Source of the DNA: Roseburia hominis
Lineage (GTDB): Bacteria > Bacillota > Clostridia > Lachnospirales > Lachnospiraceae
NCBI GenBank assembly: GCA_040702975.1
Contig: CP159990.1
Coordinates: forward strand, 806,001 to 870,000
Direction of reading: 5' to 3'
DNA length: 64,000 bases
A program made the translations under genes and the position numbers. The notes beneath the pieces are model-generated. The model was not told the origin of the DNA. It saw only the letters and a list, made by a program, of their open reading frames with translations, and did not search any database. Below are positions 52,230 through 61,393 of this stretch, piece after piece; the first letter of the stretch is position 1, and each line of letters opens with the position of its first letter.

Positions 52230-52925
52230 ATGAAAAGAAAAAACTGGTTTTGGGGAATATTTTTTATTGCGGCGGCCGTTCTGCTGGTGGTTGGCAACCT
52301 TGGAATTCTCGGAGCTGTGAATATCTGGGGGCTTCTGTTTACGGTAGTATTTGCCGCGACTTTGGTAAAAAGCCTGGCGCATAAAAATGTGGCGGGCGTG
52401 CTGTTTTCCATCGCATTTCTTTGTATTATCTACGCCAAGCCCCTTGGAATCACGGCGATCACACCGTGGACGGTTCTTGGCGCGGCACTTCTCGGAAGCA
52501 TTGGGGTGTCCTTTTTTTACCACCCGCATATGCCGGGGGGCGGTCATATACAGGTGGGAGACGAGAACTTCAGCGACATCGAGACCGTAGAAGGAGAGGA
52601 AATAGAGTTCGTGACCCGGTTCGGCGGTAGTATTAAATACGTCAATTCTGAGGATTTCCGCTCCGCCAGGGTCGTGGCGTGCTGCGGCGGCGTAAAACTG
52701 TATTTAGACAATGCGGTGATTCAGGGCGAGCAGGCAGTGCTGGATCTGTCCCTTTCTTATTCCGGACTTGAACTGTACGTTCCCAAGACATGGAAAATCG
52801 TCAATAACACAAATGTATTTATGGGCGGAATCGAGGAGAAGAACAGCAGGGGAGTGGCGGAAGAAAAGACACTGGTTCTAAGAGGGGAAATCAAGCTGTC
52901 GGGAATCATGGTGATTTATATATAG
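52230..52925 (+). CDS. LiaF-like membrane protein
   Basis: A 231-residue protein with four N-terminal membrane helices (about 7-96) followed by a beta-helical cytosolic domain with the LiaF/DUF2154 pattern (FGGSIKYVNSEDFRSARVVACCGGVKLYLDNA, SYSGLELYVPKTW). In Bacillus LiaF restrains the LiaRS cell-envelope stress system. Here no LiaS or LiaR is present; the protein lies 3 nt after a LytTR regulator and 9 nt before an MFS pump, so it may restrain or signal to the LytTR protein (inference). Confidence 0.78.
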   Translation: MKRKNWFWGIFFIAAAVLLVVGNLGILGAVNIWGLLFTVVFAATLVKSLAHKNVAGVLFSIAFLCIIYAKPLGITAITPWTVLGAALLGSIGVSFFYHPHMPGGGHIQVGDENFSDIETVEGEEIEFVTRFGGSIKYVNSEDFRSARVVACCGGVKLYLDNAVIQGEQAVLDLSLSYSGLELYVPKTWKIVNNTNVFMGGIEEKNSRGVAEEKTLVLRGEIKLSGIMVIYI

Positions 52926-52934
52926 GAGAAGAAA

Positions 52935-54173
52935 ATGGGAAAAAATTTTTGGATGGTAGTAGTAGGCCAGGTGATCTCCCTGTTTGGAAATGCAGTTCTG
53001 CATTTTGCGCTCCCTCTGCATTTGCTGAATGTGACGAATTCTCCGGCTCTGTTTGGTATGGTTTCTGCGCTGGCTTTTCTGCCGATGCTGGTCATGTCGC
53101 CGATTGGCGGTGTGGTGGCGGACCGGGTAAACAAAAAGAACATCATGGCAGGCCTGGATTTTTTCACGGCAGGGATCGTGCTGGTGTTTACGCTCTGCTA
53201 TGGAAAATATAATATGGTTTTAAACATTTTGATTGTGCTGACGCTGCTTTACGGGATTGCGGGGGCGTATCATCCGGCGGTTCAGGCCAGCGTCCCGGCG
53301 CTTGTGAGGGAGGAAAAGATTGTGGCGGCGAATGCAGTGATCAATATGGTGACGTACCTTTCCGGCCTCCTGGGACCGGTCATCGGCGGAGTGTGCTACA
53401 GTATAGGCGGTCTTAGACCGATTCTGACGATCAGTATCATTTGCTTTTTATGCTCTGCGGTAATGGAACTGTTTATCCGGATTCCACAGGCGGAAAAGCA
53501 GCAGAAGAGGGAAAATGCATTTCAGATCCTGTCGTTGGATTTAAAAGAAAGTATCCGGTTCATCGGGAAGGAGGAGCGGAATATAGGAAGGCTCACGATT
53601 TTGCTCGCGCTGTTCAATCTCTTTTACTCGGCTCTCGTGACGATAGGGATTCCGGTCATCGTGACGCAGATCCTTCCATTTAAAAATGCAGACGCAAACC
53701 AGATGCTGGGGTATGCGCAGGGCATACTGGCGTTTGGAGGAATTGCGGGCGGACTGGTAAGTGCGTATCTGGGAGAGAAGCTGAAGATCGGCGGCAGTTG
53801 GAAACAGTTATTATGGGCGTGTATTCTCCTGATTCCAATGGCGCTGGTCCTGTTTTTGAAAGCCAGTGCGGAAATCGCGTATGTGGTCATTTGCATGAGC
53901 TGCTTTGTCGGAATGCTGCTGGCAAGTGTATTTTCGATAGGCATGCTGGCATATGTGCAGAAGATCACGCCGGGGAATCTGATCGGAAAGGTGATTGCGT
54001 GGGTGATGGTGGTCTGCAACTGCGCACAGCCGGTCGGACAGGCGATGCATGGAGTACTATTTGAAAAACTGGCGGGCAGAGAGTGGGTGATTTTCCTTAT
54101 GTCGTTGGCGGCGACAGGAGTGATCACGTGGAAATTCTATCAGTGGACGGCGGTTTATCGGGAAGAGGAATAA
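52935..54173 (+). CDS. MFS transporter, MFS_3/EntS-like
   Basis: A 412-residue protein with 12 membrane helices and the loop motif GGVVADRVNKKNIMAGLDF. It is the third gene of the LytTR-LiaF-like operon (9-nt spacing, AGGAGAAG site). The family exports drugs or siderophore-like compounds. Its place beside an envelope-stress-type sensor suggests response to a membrane-active agent (inference). Confidence 0.8.
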   Translation: MGKNFWMVVVGQVISLFGNAVLHFALPLHLLNVTNSPALFGMVSALAFLPMLVMSPIGGVVADRVNKKNIMAGLDFFTAGIVLVFTLCYGKYNMVLNILIVLTLLYGIAGAYHPAVQASVPALVREEKIVAANAVINMVTYLSGLLGPVIGGVCYSIGGLRPILTISIICFLCSAVMELFIRIPQAEKQQKRENAFQILSLDLKESIRFIGKEERNIGRLTILLALFNLFYSALVTIGIPVIVTQILPFKNADANQMLGYAQGILAFGGIAGGLVSAYLGEKLKIGGSWKQLLWACILLIPMALVLFLKASAEIAYVVICMSCFVGMLLASVFSIGMLAYVQKITPGNLIGKVIAWVMVVCNCAQPVGQAMHGVLFEKLAGREWVIFLMSLAATGVITWKFYQWTAVYREEE

Positions 54174-54287
54174 AGGAAAATAAAAGATATATTACCGATT
54201 GAAATTGCGCGGGTTTTCCCTTATACTAGGTTGGGAAGATTTTAAATGCGATTCGGAAATTCCAAAATATATGTGGAGGAAAACAAT

Positions 54288-56837
54288 ATGCGCAAACAAG
54301 GTAAGATAATCCATTTTTTGAAAGACAGCATGGTATTTGTTGGCATTATCTGCATTGGTATTTTTGCTTTTCTGGGGTTCTACATGAACAAACGGAGTGA
54401 GGAAACTATCAACCAGGTAGGCAGTGTTTATATGGCCAGCATGAATGAGCGGGTATCCAAGCATTTCTCGACCATGATCGATTTGCGGCTGACACAGCTT
54501 AACACGCTGGTGGAGACAATTCCGACGAAGAATCAGGAAGACAGCGCGGAAGTACGGGAATGGCTCGAATACAATGGAAAGATCCGGGGCCTGGAATCTA
54601 TCGCTTACTATTTTGAGGATGGAAGCATGGAAACGGTCTATGGGATTCCGACGGAGTCTGCCAAGGCTGAGAATTTCCAACAGGCGATGCAGAACGGGGA
54701 AAAAATGGTTTCTGTAGGCATAGATCAGGGTGGGGATAAATCGGTAATCATCGGAGTCCCTTTTGAGGCTGCAATGCAGGATGGAAGGAAAAGCATTGCC
54801 ATCGTAGGAAGAATGCCGATCGAATATATCAGTGAAACGTTGTCATTGGATGACGAGGAAGCGCTTATGTACTCCTATGTCATCCGCAAGGATGGGAGTT
54901 TTGTTATCCGCAGCGGAGCCACAAGGGACAGCTTCTTTGAAAGAGCCAGGGCGCTCTACGACGAAGTAAACGGAAAAAGTGATATTGAACAGTTCATTAC
55001 AGAACTGCAGGAGACTATGGAAGCGGGGAGGGACTACTCTGCCATGCTCAAAGTAGAAGGGGAGCGCCGCCAGCTCTATTGTTCTGCTCTGCCTGCATCG
55101 GAATGGTATCTGGTTACGATTCTGCCTTACGGTACACTGAATGAGGTGGTAGAGGCTCAGGCAAGAGAGTCTCTTTTGGTGTCTTTGGTAGGCTGTATTT
55201 GTATTTTGCTGGTGCTGCTTGTTATATTCATGAGATATTTCCGCATGAATCAGGATCAGCTTCAGGAACTGGAAGAGGCAAGACTTGCCGCCGAGGAGGC
55301 CAACCGCTCCAAGAGCGAATTCCTCTCCAACATGAGTCATGACATACGTACACCAATGAATGCGATCGTGGGCATGACGACCATCGCTTTGGCAAATTTC
55401 AATGATAAAGTCAGGGTGGAGAACTGTCTGAGGAAGATTGTTCTGTCCAGCAAACATTTGCTGGGGCTCATTAACGACGTGCTGGATATGTCAAAAATCG
55501 AGAGTGGCAAGATGACGTTGAATGTAGAACTGGTGTCTCTGCGGGAGATCATGGATAGCATTGTCAGCATCGTCCAGCCACAGATCAAGGCAAAGCACCA
55601 GAAGTTCGATGTATTTATCTACGACATCACATCGGAAAATATATTATGTGACAGTGTGCGGCTGAATCAGGTTCTTTTGAATCTGTTGTCCAATGCGATT
55701 AAGTTTACTCCGGAGAAAGGTTCTATCGAAGTGGCTCTGCACGAAAAGAAATCACCAAAGGGTGACAAGTATGTGCGGATCCTGCTCAACGTGAAGGACA
55801 CCGGAATTGGTATGTCTGAGGAGTTCCAGACACGCATCTTCGATTCCTTCACCCGTGAGGACAGCAAGCGTGTCCAGAAAACAGAAGGTACTGGCCTGGG
55901 AATGGCCATCACCAAATATATTGTAGATGCCATGGGTGGTGAGATTGAGGTCAAGAGTACTCAGGGCGTCGGTACGGAATTTAATGTGACGTTGGATTTT
56001 GAACGCACGGAAGAACAGGAAGCGGACATGATTTTGCCTGACTTTATGATGTTGGTAGTGGATGATGACCAGCAGCTCTGTGAGAGTACTGCCGCGTCGC
56101 TTAAATCTATCGGTATTCGGGCAGAGTGGACTCTGGATGGAGAGAGTGCGATCGAGATGGTACGCCAGCGTCATATTCAGCACAATGACTACCAGATTAT
56201 TCTGTTGGATTTCAAGCTGCCGGGTATCGATGGTATCAAAACAGCCCGACTGCTTCGAAAACAGCTGGGCGACGACGTGCCGATTCTGTTGATTTCTGCT
56301 TATGATTGCAGTGAGATTGAAGCCGAGGCACGGGAAGCGGGAATCAACGGATTCCTGTCCAAGCCGCTCTTCAGATCGACTCTGTACTATGGAATCAAAC
56401 CTTTTGTTGAGTCTCCTGAACAGCCTTCTATGCCTGAAAATGACACGATTACCTTTGAAGGAAAGCGCATTCTTTTGGCGGAGGATAATGAATTGAACTG
56501 GGAGATTGCAAGTGAACTGCTTCAGGAATTGGGACTGGAACTGGATTGGGCGGAAAACGGACAGATTTGTGTGGACAAGTTTCGGAATTCTCCGGTGGGC
56601 TACTATAATGCAGTCCTGATGGATCTCCGTATGCCTGTCATGGGTGGCTATGAGGCTACAGATGCGATTCGTGATATGGAGCGCCCGGATGCGTCCCTCC
56701 CGATTATCGCCATGACTGCGGACGTTTTCTCTGAGGATATCCAGAGATGTCTGGATCATGGCATGGATGCACATGTGGCAAAACCAATCGACATTAAAGA
56801 ATTCTCCCGGATTTTGAGCAGATGTCTCGACAAATAG
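54288..56837 (+). CDS. Hybrid sensor histidine kinase, paralogue of the 24.6-kb gene
   Basis: From the ATG at 54288 (GGAGGAAAAC site) the protein has 849 residues, exactly as many as the product at 24578, and it is clearly similar over its full length, including the sensor domain. Order: membrane helix, Cache-like outer domain, helix, HisKA with His351 (NMSHDIRTP), ATPase domain ([17 protein letters not shown]), two receivers ([19 protein letters not shown]). Sequence differences are concentrated in the outer domain and linkers. It has no output domain; the pair may form heterodimers or read related signals (inference). Confidence 0.88.
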   Translation: MRKQGKIIHFLKDSMVFVGIICIGIFAFLGFYMNKRSEETINQVGSVYMASMNERVSKHFSTMIDLRLTQLNTLVETIPTKNQEDSAEVREWLEYNGKIRGLESIAYYFEDGSMETVYGIPTESAKAENFQQAMQNGEKMVSVGIDQGGDKSVIIGVPFEAAMQDGRKSIAIVGRMPIEYISETLSLDDEEALMYSYVIRKDGSFVIRSGATRDSFFERARALYDEVNGKSDIEQFITELQETMEAGRDYSAMLKVEGERRQLYCSALPASEWYLVTILPYGTLNEVVEAQARESLLVSLVGCICILLVLLVIFMRYFRMNQDQLQELEEARLAAEEANRSKSEFLSNMSHDIRTPMNAIVGMTTIALANFNDKVRVENCLRKIVLSSKHLLGLINDVLDMSKIESGKMTLNVELVSLREIMDSIVSIVQPQIKAKHQKFDVFIYDITSENILCDSVRLNQVLLNLLSNAIKFTPEKGSIEVALHEKKSPKGDKYVRILLNVKDTGIGMSEEFQTRIFDSFTREDSKRVQKTEGTGLGMAITKYIVDAMGGEIEVKSTQGVGTEFNVTLDFERTEEQEADMILPDFMMLVVDDDQQLCESTAASLKSIGIRAEWTLDGESAIEMVRQRHIQHNDYQIILLDFKLPGIDGIKTARLLRKQLGDDVPILLISAYDCSEIEAEAREAGINGFLSKPLFRSTLYYGIKPFVESPEQPSMPENDTITFEGKRILLAEDNELNWEIASELLQELGLELDWAENGQICVDKFRNSPVGYYNAVLMDLRMPVMGGYEATDAIRDMERPDASLPIIAMTADVFSEDIQRCLDHGMDAHVAKPIDIKEFSRILSRCLDK

Positions 56838-56858
56838 AATCAGGGAGATTAGATAAAA

Positions 56859-56889
56859 AAGGAGAAGTACATCACCAGTACTTCTCCTT
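56859..56889. terminator. Bidirectional terminator between convergent genes
   Basis: Perfect 12-bp arms AAGGAGAAGTAC / GTACTTCTCCTT with a 7-nt loop. A-rich on the left and T-containing on the right, it can serve both the kinase gene and the convergent gene at 56906. Confidence 0.8.
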
Positions 56890-56905
56890 ACTTCTTATAT
56901 TGAAA

Positions 56906-57352
56906 TTATTTATCCCCGCGAAGTTTTGCCATGAAGCCTTTCTTCTTTTTCTGGGGAACTACGAGTGAACCTCTCACACCTTTCACTGCAGTGATGTAGA
57001 TACCGCTTACAGTCGCTTTTACTTCTTTCTTGACCGGAATCACTTCGTATACTTTCGCATCGCACATCAGAGTCATGATTCTGGGACCAACTTTAGCCTT
57101 TACTACCGGTACTTTGGAACGACGCAGATATTTCGGCGTGTTCTCCACTACAGCAGCGGGGAAACCGGCGTCCTTCAGGCGCATCTTGCCTTTATCAATG
57201 ACCAGCATCGATACTTGTTGGGCTGCGGCAGCCATCATCTGTTCCTGCTCTGCCTGTTTCTTTTCTGCTTTTTTACCCAGGAAATATAAAACGACTAAAA
57301 CAATGATTAAAATAACCAGAATGACTAATAAGACAATCGTTAATTTGCTCAC
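56906..57352 (-). CDS. Membrane-anchored hypothetical protein
   Basis: The likely start is GTG at 57352, preceded by GAGGAGGT; it gives 148 residues. One N-terminal membrane helix (about 3-25) is followed by a charged region (KKAEKKQAEQEQ), a conserved-looking cytosolic domain (KYLRRSKVPVVKAKVGPRIMTL, CDAKVYEVIPVKKEVKATVSGIY) and a lysine-rich end. Upstream ATG codons exist in frame but lack ribosome sites. I do not recognise a function; similar proteins are known as hypotheticals in clostridia. Confidence 0.65.
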   Translation of the reverse strand: MSKLTIVLLVILVILIIVLVVLYFLGKKAEKKQAEQEQMMAAAAQQVSMLVIDKGKMRLKDAGFPAAVVENTPKYLRRSKVPVVKAKVGPRIMTLMCDAKVYEVIPVKKEVKATVSGIYITAVKGVRGSLVVPQKKKKGFMAKLRGDK

Positions 57353-57495
57353 GGGTGAACCTCCTCTAAACGTTTTCCATTTTGTAATTGTATCATTCTT
57401 TGGGGGAGAGTGCAAGAGCTTTGTCTTTTCTTATCTGCAATTCTTATCCGCAAAAAACCGGAAGAACATAAGAAATCTGTCCTTCCGGCAAAAAA

Positions 57496-58848
57496 TCAAT
57501 TTTCGAAGTTCTTAAAGTATTTTTTGTAGGTAATGAGAAACAGGATAAATGCCAGCAATGTGGCCATATAATCCGTGACAGGCTGGGCCGCTGCCAGCAT
57601 CCTTGCGGAATCAAATACCGTCCTGAAGATCAGCAGAGTCGGGAGGTACAGAATTCCCTGACGGCTGAGGGAGAGGATCAGCGACGGAAGTGCAGCTCCC
57701 GTGGACTGGATCGCGTTGATGAACACGAACAGGATTCCCAGTATCGGTCCGGAGATGATGTAGGTGCGGGCGAACGCCATTCCAAAGTTAAACGCGTCTG
57801 CGTCCTCCAGAAAGGCGCGTACCAGGGGGCCGGCTCCGAAGTAGCAGATTACCGTCATGATTGCGCTGAGGCCGAACGCCAGGCAGAGGGAAAACTTCAG
57901 TACTGCCGTGTAGCGTTTCTTGTTACCGGCTCCAAAGCAGTAGCCGAGAAGCGGCTGTATGCCGGTTCCAAGGCCGATCAGAAGCATAACGACGATCATA
58001 TTGACCTTCATGGCCACGCCAAGTCCCGCTACCGCCATATCTCCGTAATCAGCCATCAGGTTATTGATGATGATATTGGAGACACTCAGAAGGACGTTGT
58101 TCAGGGAAGCCGGCACGCCGATGGCGAGTACCCCGAAGGCCACACCTTCCTTCGCCTGGTAGTTTTTGGGGTTGATGGACAGCATGGATCTGGAGGACAG
58201 AAGATGCCGGATATAAAAGAACGCGGCACATACATTTCCAATCACCGTAGCAATGGCGGCTCCAGCCACATTCCAGTTAAATACAAGGATCATCAGCGGG
58301 TCAAGGACGATATTCATCATGTTGCCGATGATCATTCCCATCATGGCGATTTTCGCATTTCCCTCCGCACGGATAATGTTACTGAAGCTGTTGCTGACGA
58401 TCAGAAACGGGATTCCGACCGCAACGACATTCAGATATTGCTGAGCGTAGCCGATGGTATCGTTGCTGGCTCCAACAGCCCGGCAGATAGGGGAGGAGAA
58501 GATCCAGATCATCACCATGGCGATCACTCCGATCGTGAGACCGGTCCAGAAACAAAAAGCGGAGATCCGTTTCGCGCGGTCTGTCTTTCCTTCTCCCAGC
58601 ATACGGGAAATCAGCGAGGTCCCTCCGATTCCGAACAGCAGCCCCACTGCCATAAAGAGGAGGAATACCGGGGTGGCTATGGATACTGCCGCCACCATAT
58701 AAGCGTTTTTGGTCTGTCCGATGAAGAATGTATCGGCAAGATTGTAAGCCAGTACCATGATCATGCTGATGATGGACGGCACTACGTTGCTGATGACTGC
58801 CTTCGGGACAGGTGCGTTTCTAAAAATTTCAGTTGTTTTGTCTTGCAT
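57496..58848 (-). CDS. MATE-family multidrug efflux transporter
   Basis: A 450-residue protein with 12 helices and MATE features: two similar six-helix halves with NLADTFFIGQ near residue 40 and the lipid-II-flippase-like core MNIVLDPLMI and GVAMKVNMIVVMLLIGLGTGIQPL. It expels cationic drugs using Na+ or H+. The ATG at 58848 follows AAAGGAG; a TTG one codon upstream is an alternative. Confidence 0.88.
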   Translation of the reverse strand: MQDKTTEIFRNAPVPKAVISNVVPSIISMIMVLAYNLADTFFIGQTKNAYMVAAVSIATPVFLLFMAVGLLFGIGGTSLISRMLGEGKTDRAKRISAFCFWTGLTIGVIAMVMIWIFSSPICRAVGASNDTIGYAQQYLNVVAVGIPFLIVSNSFSNIIRAEGNAKIAMMGMIIGNMMNIVLDPLMILVFNWNVAGAAIATVIGNVCAAFFYIRHLLSSRSMLSINPKNYQAKEGVAFGVLAIGVPASLNNVLLSVSNIIINNLMADYGDMAVAGLGVAMKVNMIVVMLLIGLGTGIQPLLGYCFGAGNKKRYTAVLKFSLCLAFGLSAIMTVICYFGAGPLVRAFLEDADAFNFGMAFARTYIISGPILGILFVFINAIQSTGAALPSLILSLSRQGILYLPTLLIFRTVFDSARMLAAAQPVTDYMATLLAFILFLITYKKYFKNFEN

Positions 58849-59240
58849 CAATGCTTCTCCTTTCGTAACTTTTGTAATAATTTGTCTTTTGTGATCTTGC
58901 TTCTATGCAAAATGACATAATTTTTAATACACAACAAAGTATATGATACGATATTATTTGGGAAAAGAAAAGCCTTGATTTCATTTTTCAGCAGGTTAGT
59001 CGTATATGTCTGCTTTAATATGCGGAATGTATACTCTTCGGGTTTGGACATTATTATATATAGAAAAAACGCGCCGGGAAGATGAGGCAGCATGTACGGA
59101 AACTTCTTAAATATGTATGAAGTTGCGAAAACGGCTTTTTATTTTAAGGATTCTGTGATATAAAAAGGTGTAGGTCAAAAGGAAACTCTTCGGTGTTTGC
59201 CGAGGGAAGAACCGGACGAAGAAAAATAAGAGGTGTAGAG
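58849..59240. other. Divergent intergenic region
   Basis: It lies between the MATE gene (minus) and the lipoprotein gene (plus) and must hold both promoters. Apart from a short CTTCGG-type hairpin near 59185-59210, nothing specific was recognised. Confidence 0.5.
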
Positions 59241-60314
59241 ATGAAGAAAAGAATCAGAGTACTTATAGGTGTATGCACGGCGCTCATGCTGACCGGGTGT
59301 TCCGGCGAGATTTCCAACGATTACGTGACCGTGTCGAAATATAAAGGCGTGGAAGTAGCGAAGCAGGAGAAGATGACTGTGACTGATCAGGATGTGGAAG
59401 ATAATATTAAGAGTCTTCGTGAGGCGGAGGCAACTTATGAAGAAGTGACCGGGCGCGCGGCTGCGAATGGCGACGTGGCAAATATTGATTATGTGGGAAA
59501 AATTGATGGAGTGGCATTTGAAGGCGGAACGGCTGAGGGTGCGGATTTGACACTGGGAAGCAATACGTTTATTGATGGATTTGAAGCGGGTATTGTGGGG
59601 CACAATATCGGTGAAACGTTCGACTTGAACCTGACTTTTCCGGATCCGTATGAGAATAATCCGGATTATGCGGGGAAACCGGTAGTGTTCACCGTGACGC
59701 TCAATGGGTTGTCTGCGCAGATCCTGCCGGAGCTCACCGATGAGTTCATTCAGAAATATTCTGAAAGCGCCAAGACGGTGGAAGAGTACAAAAAGGAATT
59801 AAAGGAACAGCTTCAGAACAACTACGACGAGTATGCTAAGTCGGCTCTCAAAGAAGCGGTCTGGTCCGAGATCATGGATAATCAAGTGGAAGTGAATCAG
59901 TATCCCAAGGATAAGCTGAAAGATATGAACGAGAGAATTCAGAAGCAGTATGAACAAAGAGCAGAGATGTATAATATGGAATTCGAGGAGTATCTGAAAA
60001 GCTATCTGAATATGGATGTAGACACGTTCAACACGGAGAAGAGCAAGGCGGCCAAAAGCCAGGTAAAAGAGAATCTGGTCTGTGAACTGATCGCCGAGAA
60101 AGCGAAGATTGATCTGTCTGACAAGGCGTTGGAGAAGCATTATGAAACGTATGCAGAGGAATATGGTTTTGAGAGTGTAGAAGCAATGCTGACAGCCTTC
60201 AAAGAGGCAGGTATGAATGAGGATTTAAAAGAAATGGTCTCTCTGGAGATCGTGCAGGAATGGCTGACAGAGAACTGCAAGCAGGTCGAGCAAAAAGAGA
60301 CAAAGAGCAACTAA
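59241..60314 (+). CDS. Trigger-factor-like peptidyl-prolyl isomerase lipoprotein
   Basis: The ATG at 59241 (AGAGGTG site) gives 357 residues. The signal peptide ends in a lipobox (LTGC, Cys20). The mature protein has an FKBP-type domain (about 75-160; GDVANIDYVGKIDGVAFEGG, GFEAGIVGHNIGETF, and a FPDPYENNPDYAGKPV block) followed by the helical C-terminal domain of trigger factor (ELTDEFIQKYSESAKTVEEYK onwards). It lacks the ribosome-binding N-terminal domain. It should be a foldase on the outer face of the membrane, similar in role to PrsA. Confidence 0.85.
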   Translation: MKKRIRVLIGVCTALMLTGCSGEISNDYVTVSKYKGVEVAKQEKMTVTDQDVEDNIKSLREAEATYEEVTGRAAANGDVANIDYVGKIDGVAFEGGTAEGADLTLGSNTFIDGFEAGIVGHNIGETFDLNLTFPDPYENNPDYAGKPVVFTVTLNGLSAQILPELTDEFIQKYSESAKTVEEYKKELKEQLQNNYDEYAKSALKEAVWSEIMDNQVEVNQYPKDKLKDMNERIQKQYEQRAEMYNMEFEEYLKSYLNMDVDTFNTEKSKAAKSQVKENLVCELIAEKAKIDLSDKALEKHYETYAEEYGFESVEAMLTAFKEAGMNEDLKEMVSLEIVQEWLTENCKQVEQKETKSN

Positions 60315-60363
60315 AAGGCAGAGAGCCTTGCAATCGCGATAGAGGGAATGGAGAGACTTACCG

Positions 60364-61008
60364 GTGATAAAAGCAGTATTATTTGATATGGACGGTATTT
60401 TAATCGACACAGAAAAGTATTTGACGGTATATAAGCAGCAGGCCATGCGGGAAGCGGGATATCGCATGAGTGTTGCCGAAGCGTATTTGTTTCGCAGTAA
60501 GGCTGCAAAGTTCGCCAGGGTGCAGGCGAAGGAAATGTACGGAGAGGATTTTGACTATGATGGGATCCGTGGGCGCAGGCGTCAGCTTATGAAGGAGCAT
60601 ATTCAGAAATATGGATTGGAGACGAAGCCATATGTGCGGGAGACCGTGACGGAGCTTCGCAGAAGAGGCTATCAGACTGCGGTTGTGACGGCGACCGAGG
60701 AGGAGCAGGCATTACGGTATCTCCAGATGGTAGGATTTGTTGATCTGTTCGATGAGATTGTCAGCGCCTCCATGGTGGAGAATGGGAAACCGTGCCCGGA
60801 CGTCTATCTGTTCGCCTGCGAAAAGATTGGAAGACGACCGGAAGAGTGTATGGCGGCGGAGGATTCGCCCAATGGCGTTCATGCGGCTTGGAGTGCAGGT
60901 TGTCATGTGACGATGGTACCGGATCTGACAGGGCCTGATGAAGAGACCGGAAAGATGGCTGAGTACGTGGTGCCGGATTTGAGAGGGCTTCTTGAAATCT
61001 TGTTATGA
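60364..61008 (+). CDS. HAD-family phosphatase/phosphomutase-like protein
   Basis: A 214-residue protein with GTG start. Motif I is AVLFDMDGILIDTEK (nucleophile Asp8), followed by a helical cap, motif II VVTATEE (a T-x-T form), motif III Lys in ENGKPCPDVY and motif IV AAEDSPNGVHAA. This is the beta-phosphoglucomutase/phosphoglycolate-phosphatase branch of subfamily I. The substrate is not predictable. Hairpin at 61036 follows. Confidence 0.82.
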   Translation: MIKAVLFDMDGILIDTEKYLTVYKQQAMREAGYRMSVAEAYLFRSKAAKFARVQAKEMYGEDFDYDGIRGRRRQLMKEHIQKYGLETKPYVRETVTELRRRGYQTAVVTATEEEQALRYLQMVGFVDLFDEIVSASMVENGKPCPDVYLFACEKIGRRPEECMAAEDSPNGVHAAWSAGCHVTMVPDLTGPDEETGKMAEYVVPDLRGLLEILL

Positions 61009-61035
61009 CAGGTATCCCTCCCCTGAAATGAGGAG

Positions 61036-61065
61036 TGCCGATATTCAGAACTCTGAATACCGGCA
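61036..61065 (+). terminator. Hairpin after the HAD gene
   Basis: Arms TGCCGATATTCAG and CTGAATACCGGCA, one mismatch, 4-nt loop. No strong T run follows, so termination efficiency is uncertain. Confidence 0.55.
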
Positions 61066-61274
61066 TTATGAAAAAGAAAAATTTATGTGAAAAGGTTACT
61101 TGCTGTCTGTTTTCTATGTTTATAAGTATAGCCAGGAAATGTGAGAAATCTGTGATAAGATTTTGAAAGATTTGTGAATAGAACGTTAATAATTTTGTTC
61201 ACAATTCTCCTGCTATTTTTGGAAAAGCCAAATGATGCGTAGCTTGAGAGGTTGTCATAAGCTTTACAAAAAGA

Positions 61275-61326
61275 AAGGGACTGGAAAAATTGGAGTTGAA
61301 TGCAATCCGATTTTTCACAGTCCCTT
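61275..61326 (-). terminator. Terminator of the M42 peptidase gene
   Basis: Read on the minus strand: AAGGGACTG..AAAAAT..TCC paired with its near-perfect complement around an 11-nt loop, then TCTTTTTG. It lies about 70 nt past the stop codon. Confidence 0.65.
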
Positions 61327-61393
61327 GTATTGTATCTTTATACCTTCAAAGTTAAGAAAACGCCTTGATTGGCCAACGGAGTGTTTATATAAA

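Larger units (their letters stand above)
61009..61393. other. Intergenic region with two convergent hairpins
   Basis: No gene is supported; an 87-codon frame at 61232-61495 overlaps the terminator and the peptidase gene and looks spurious. The region holds the hairpins at 61036-61065 and 61275-61326. Confidence 0.5.

Noticed and set aside
58849..59093. 81-codon minus-strand frame upstream of the MATE gene
   Set aside because: AT-rich promoter DNA, with no ribosome site or motif.
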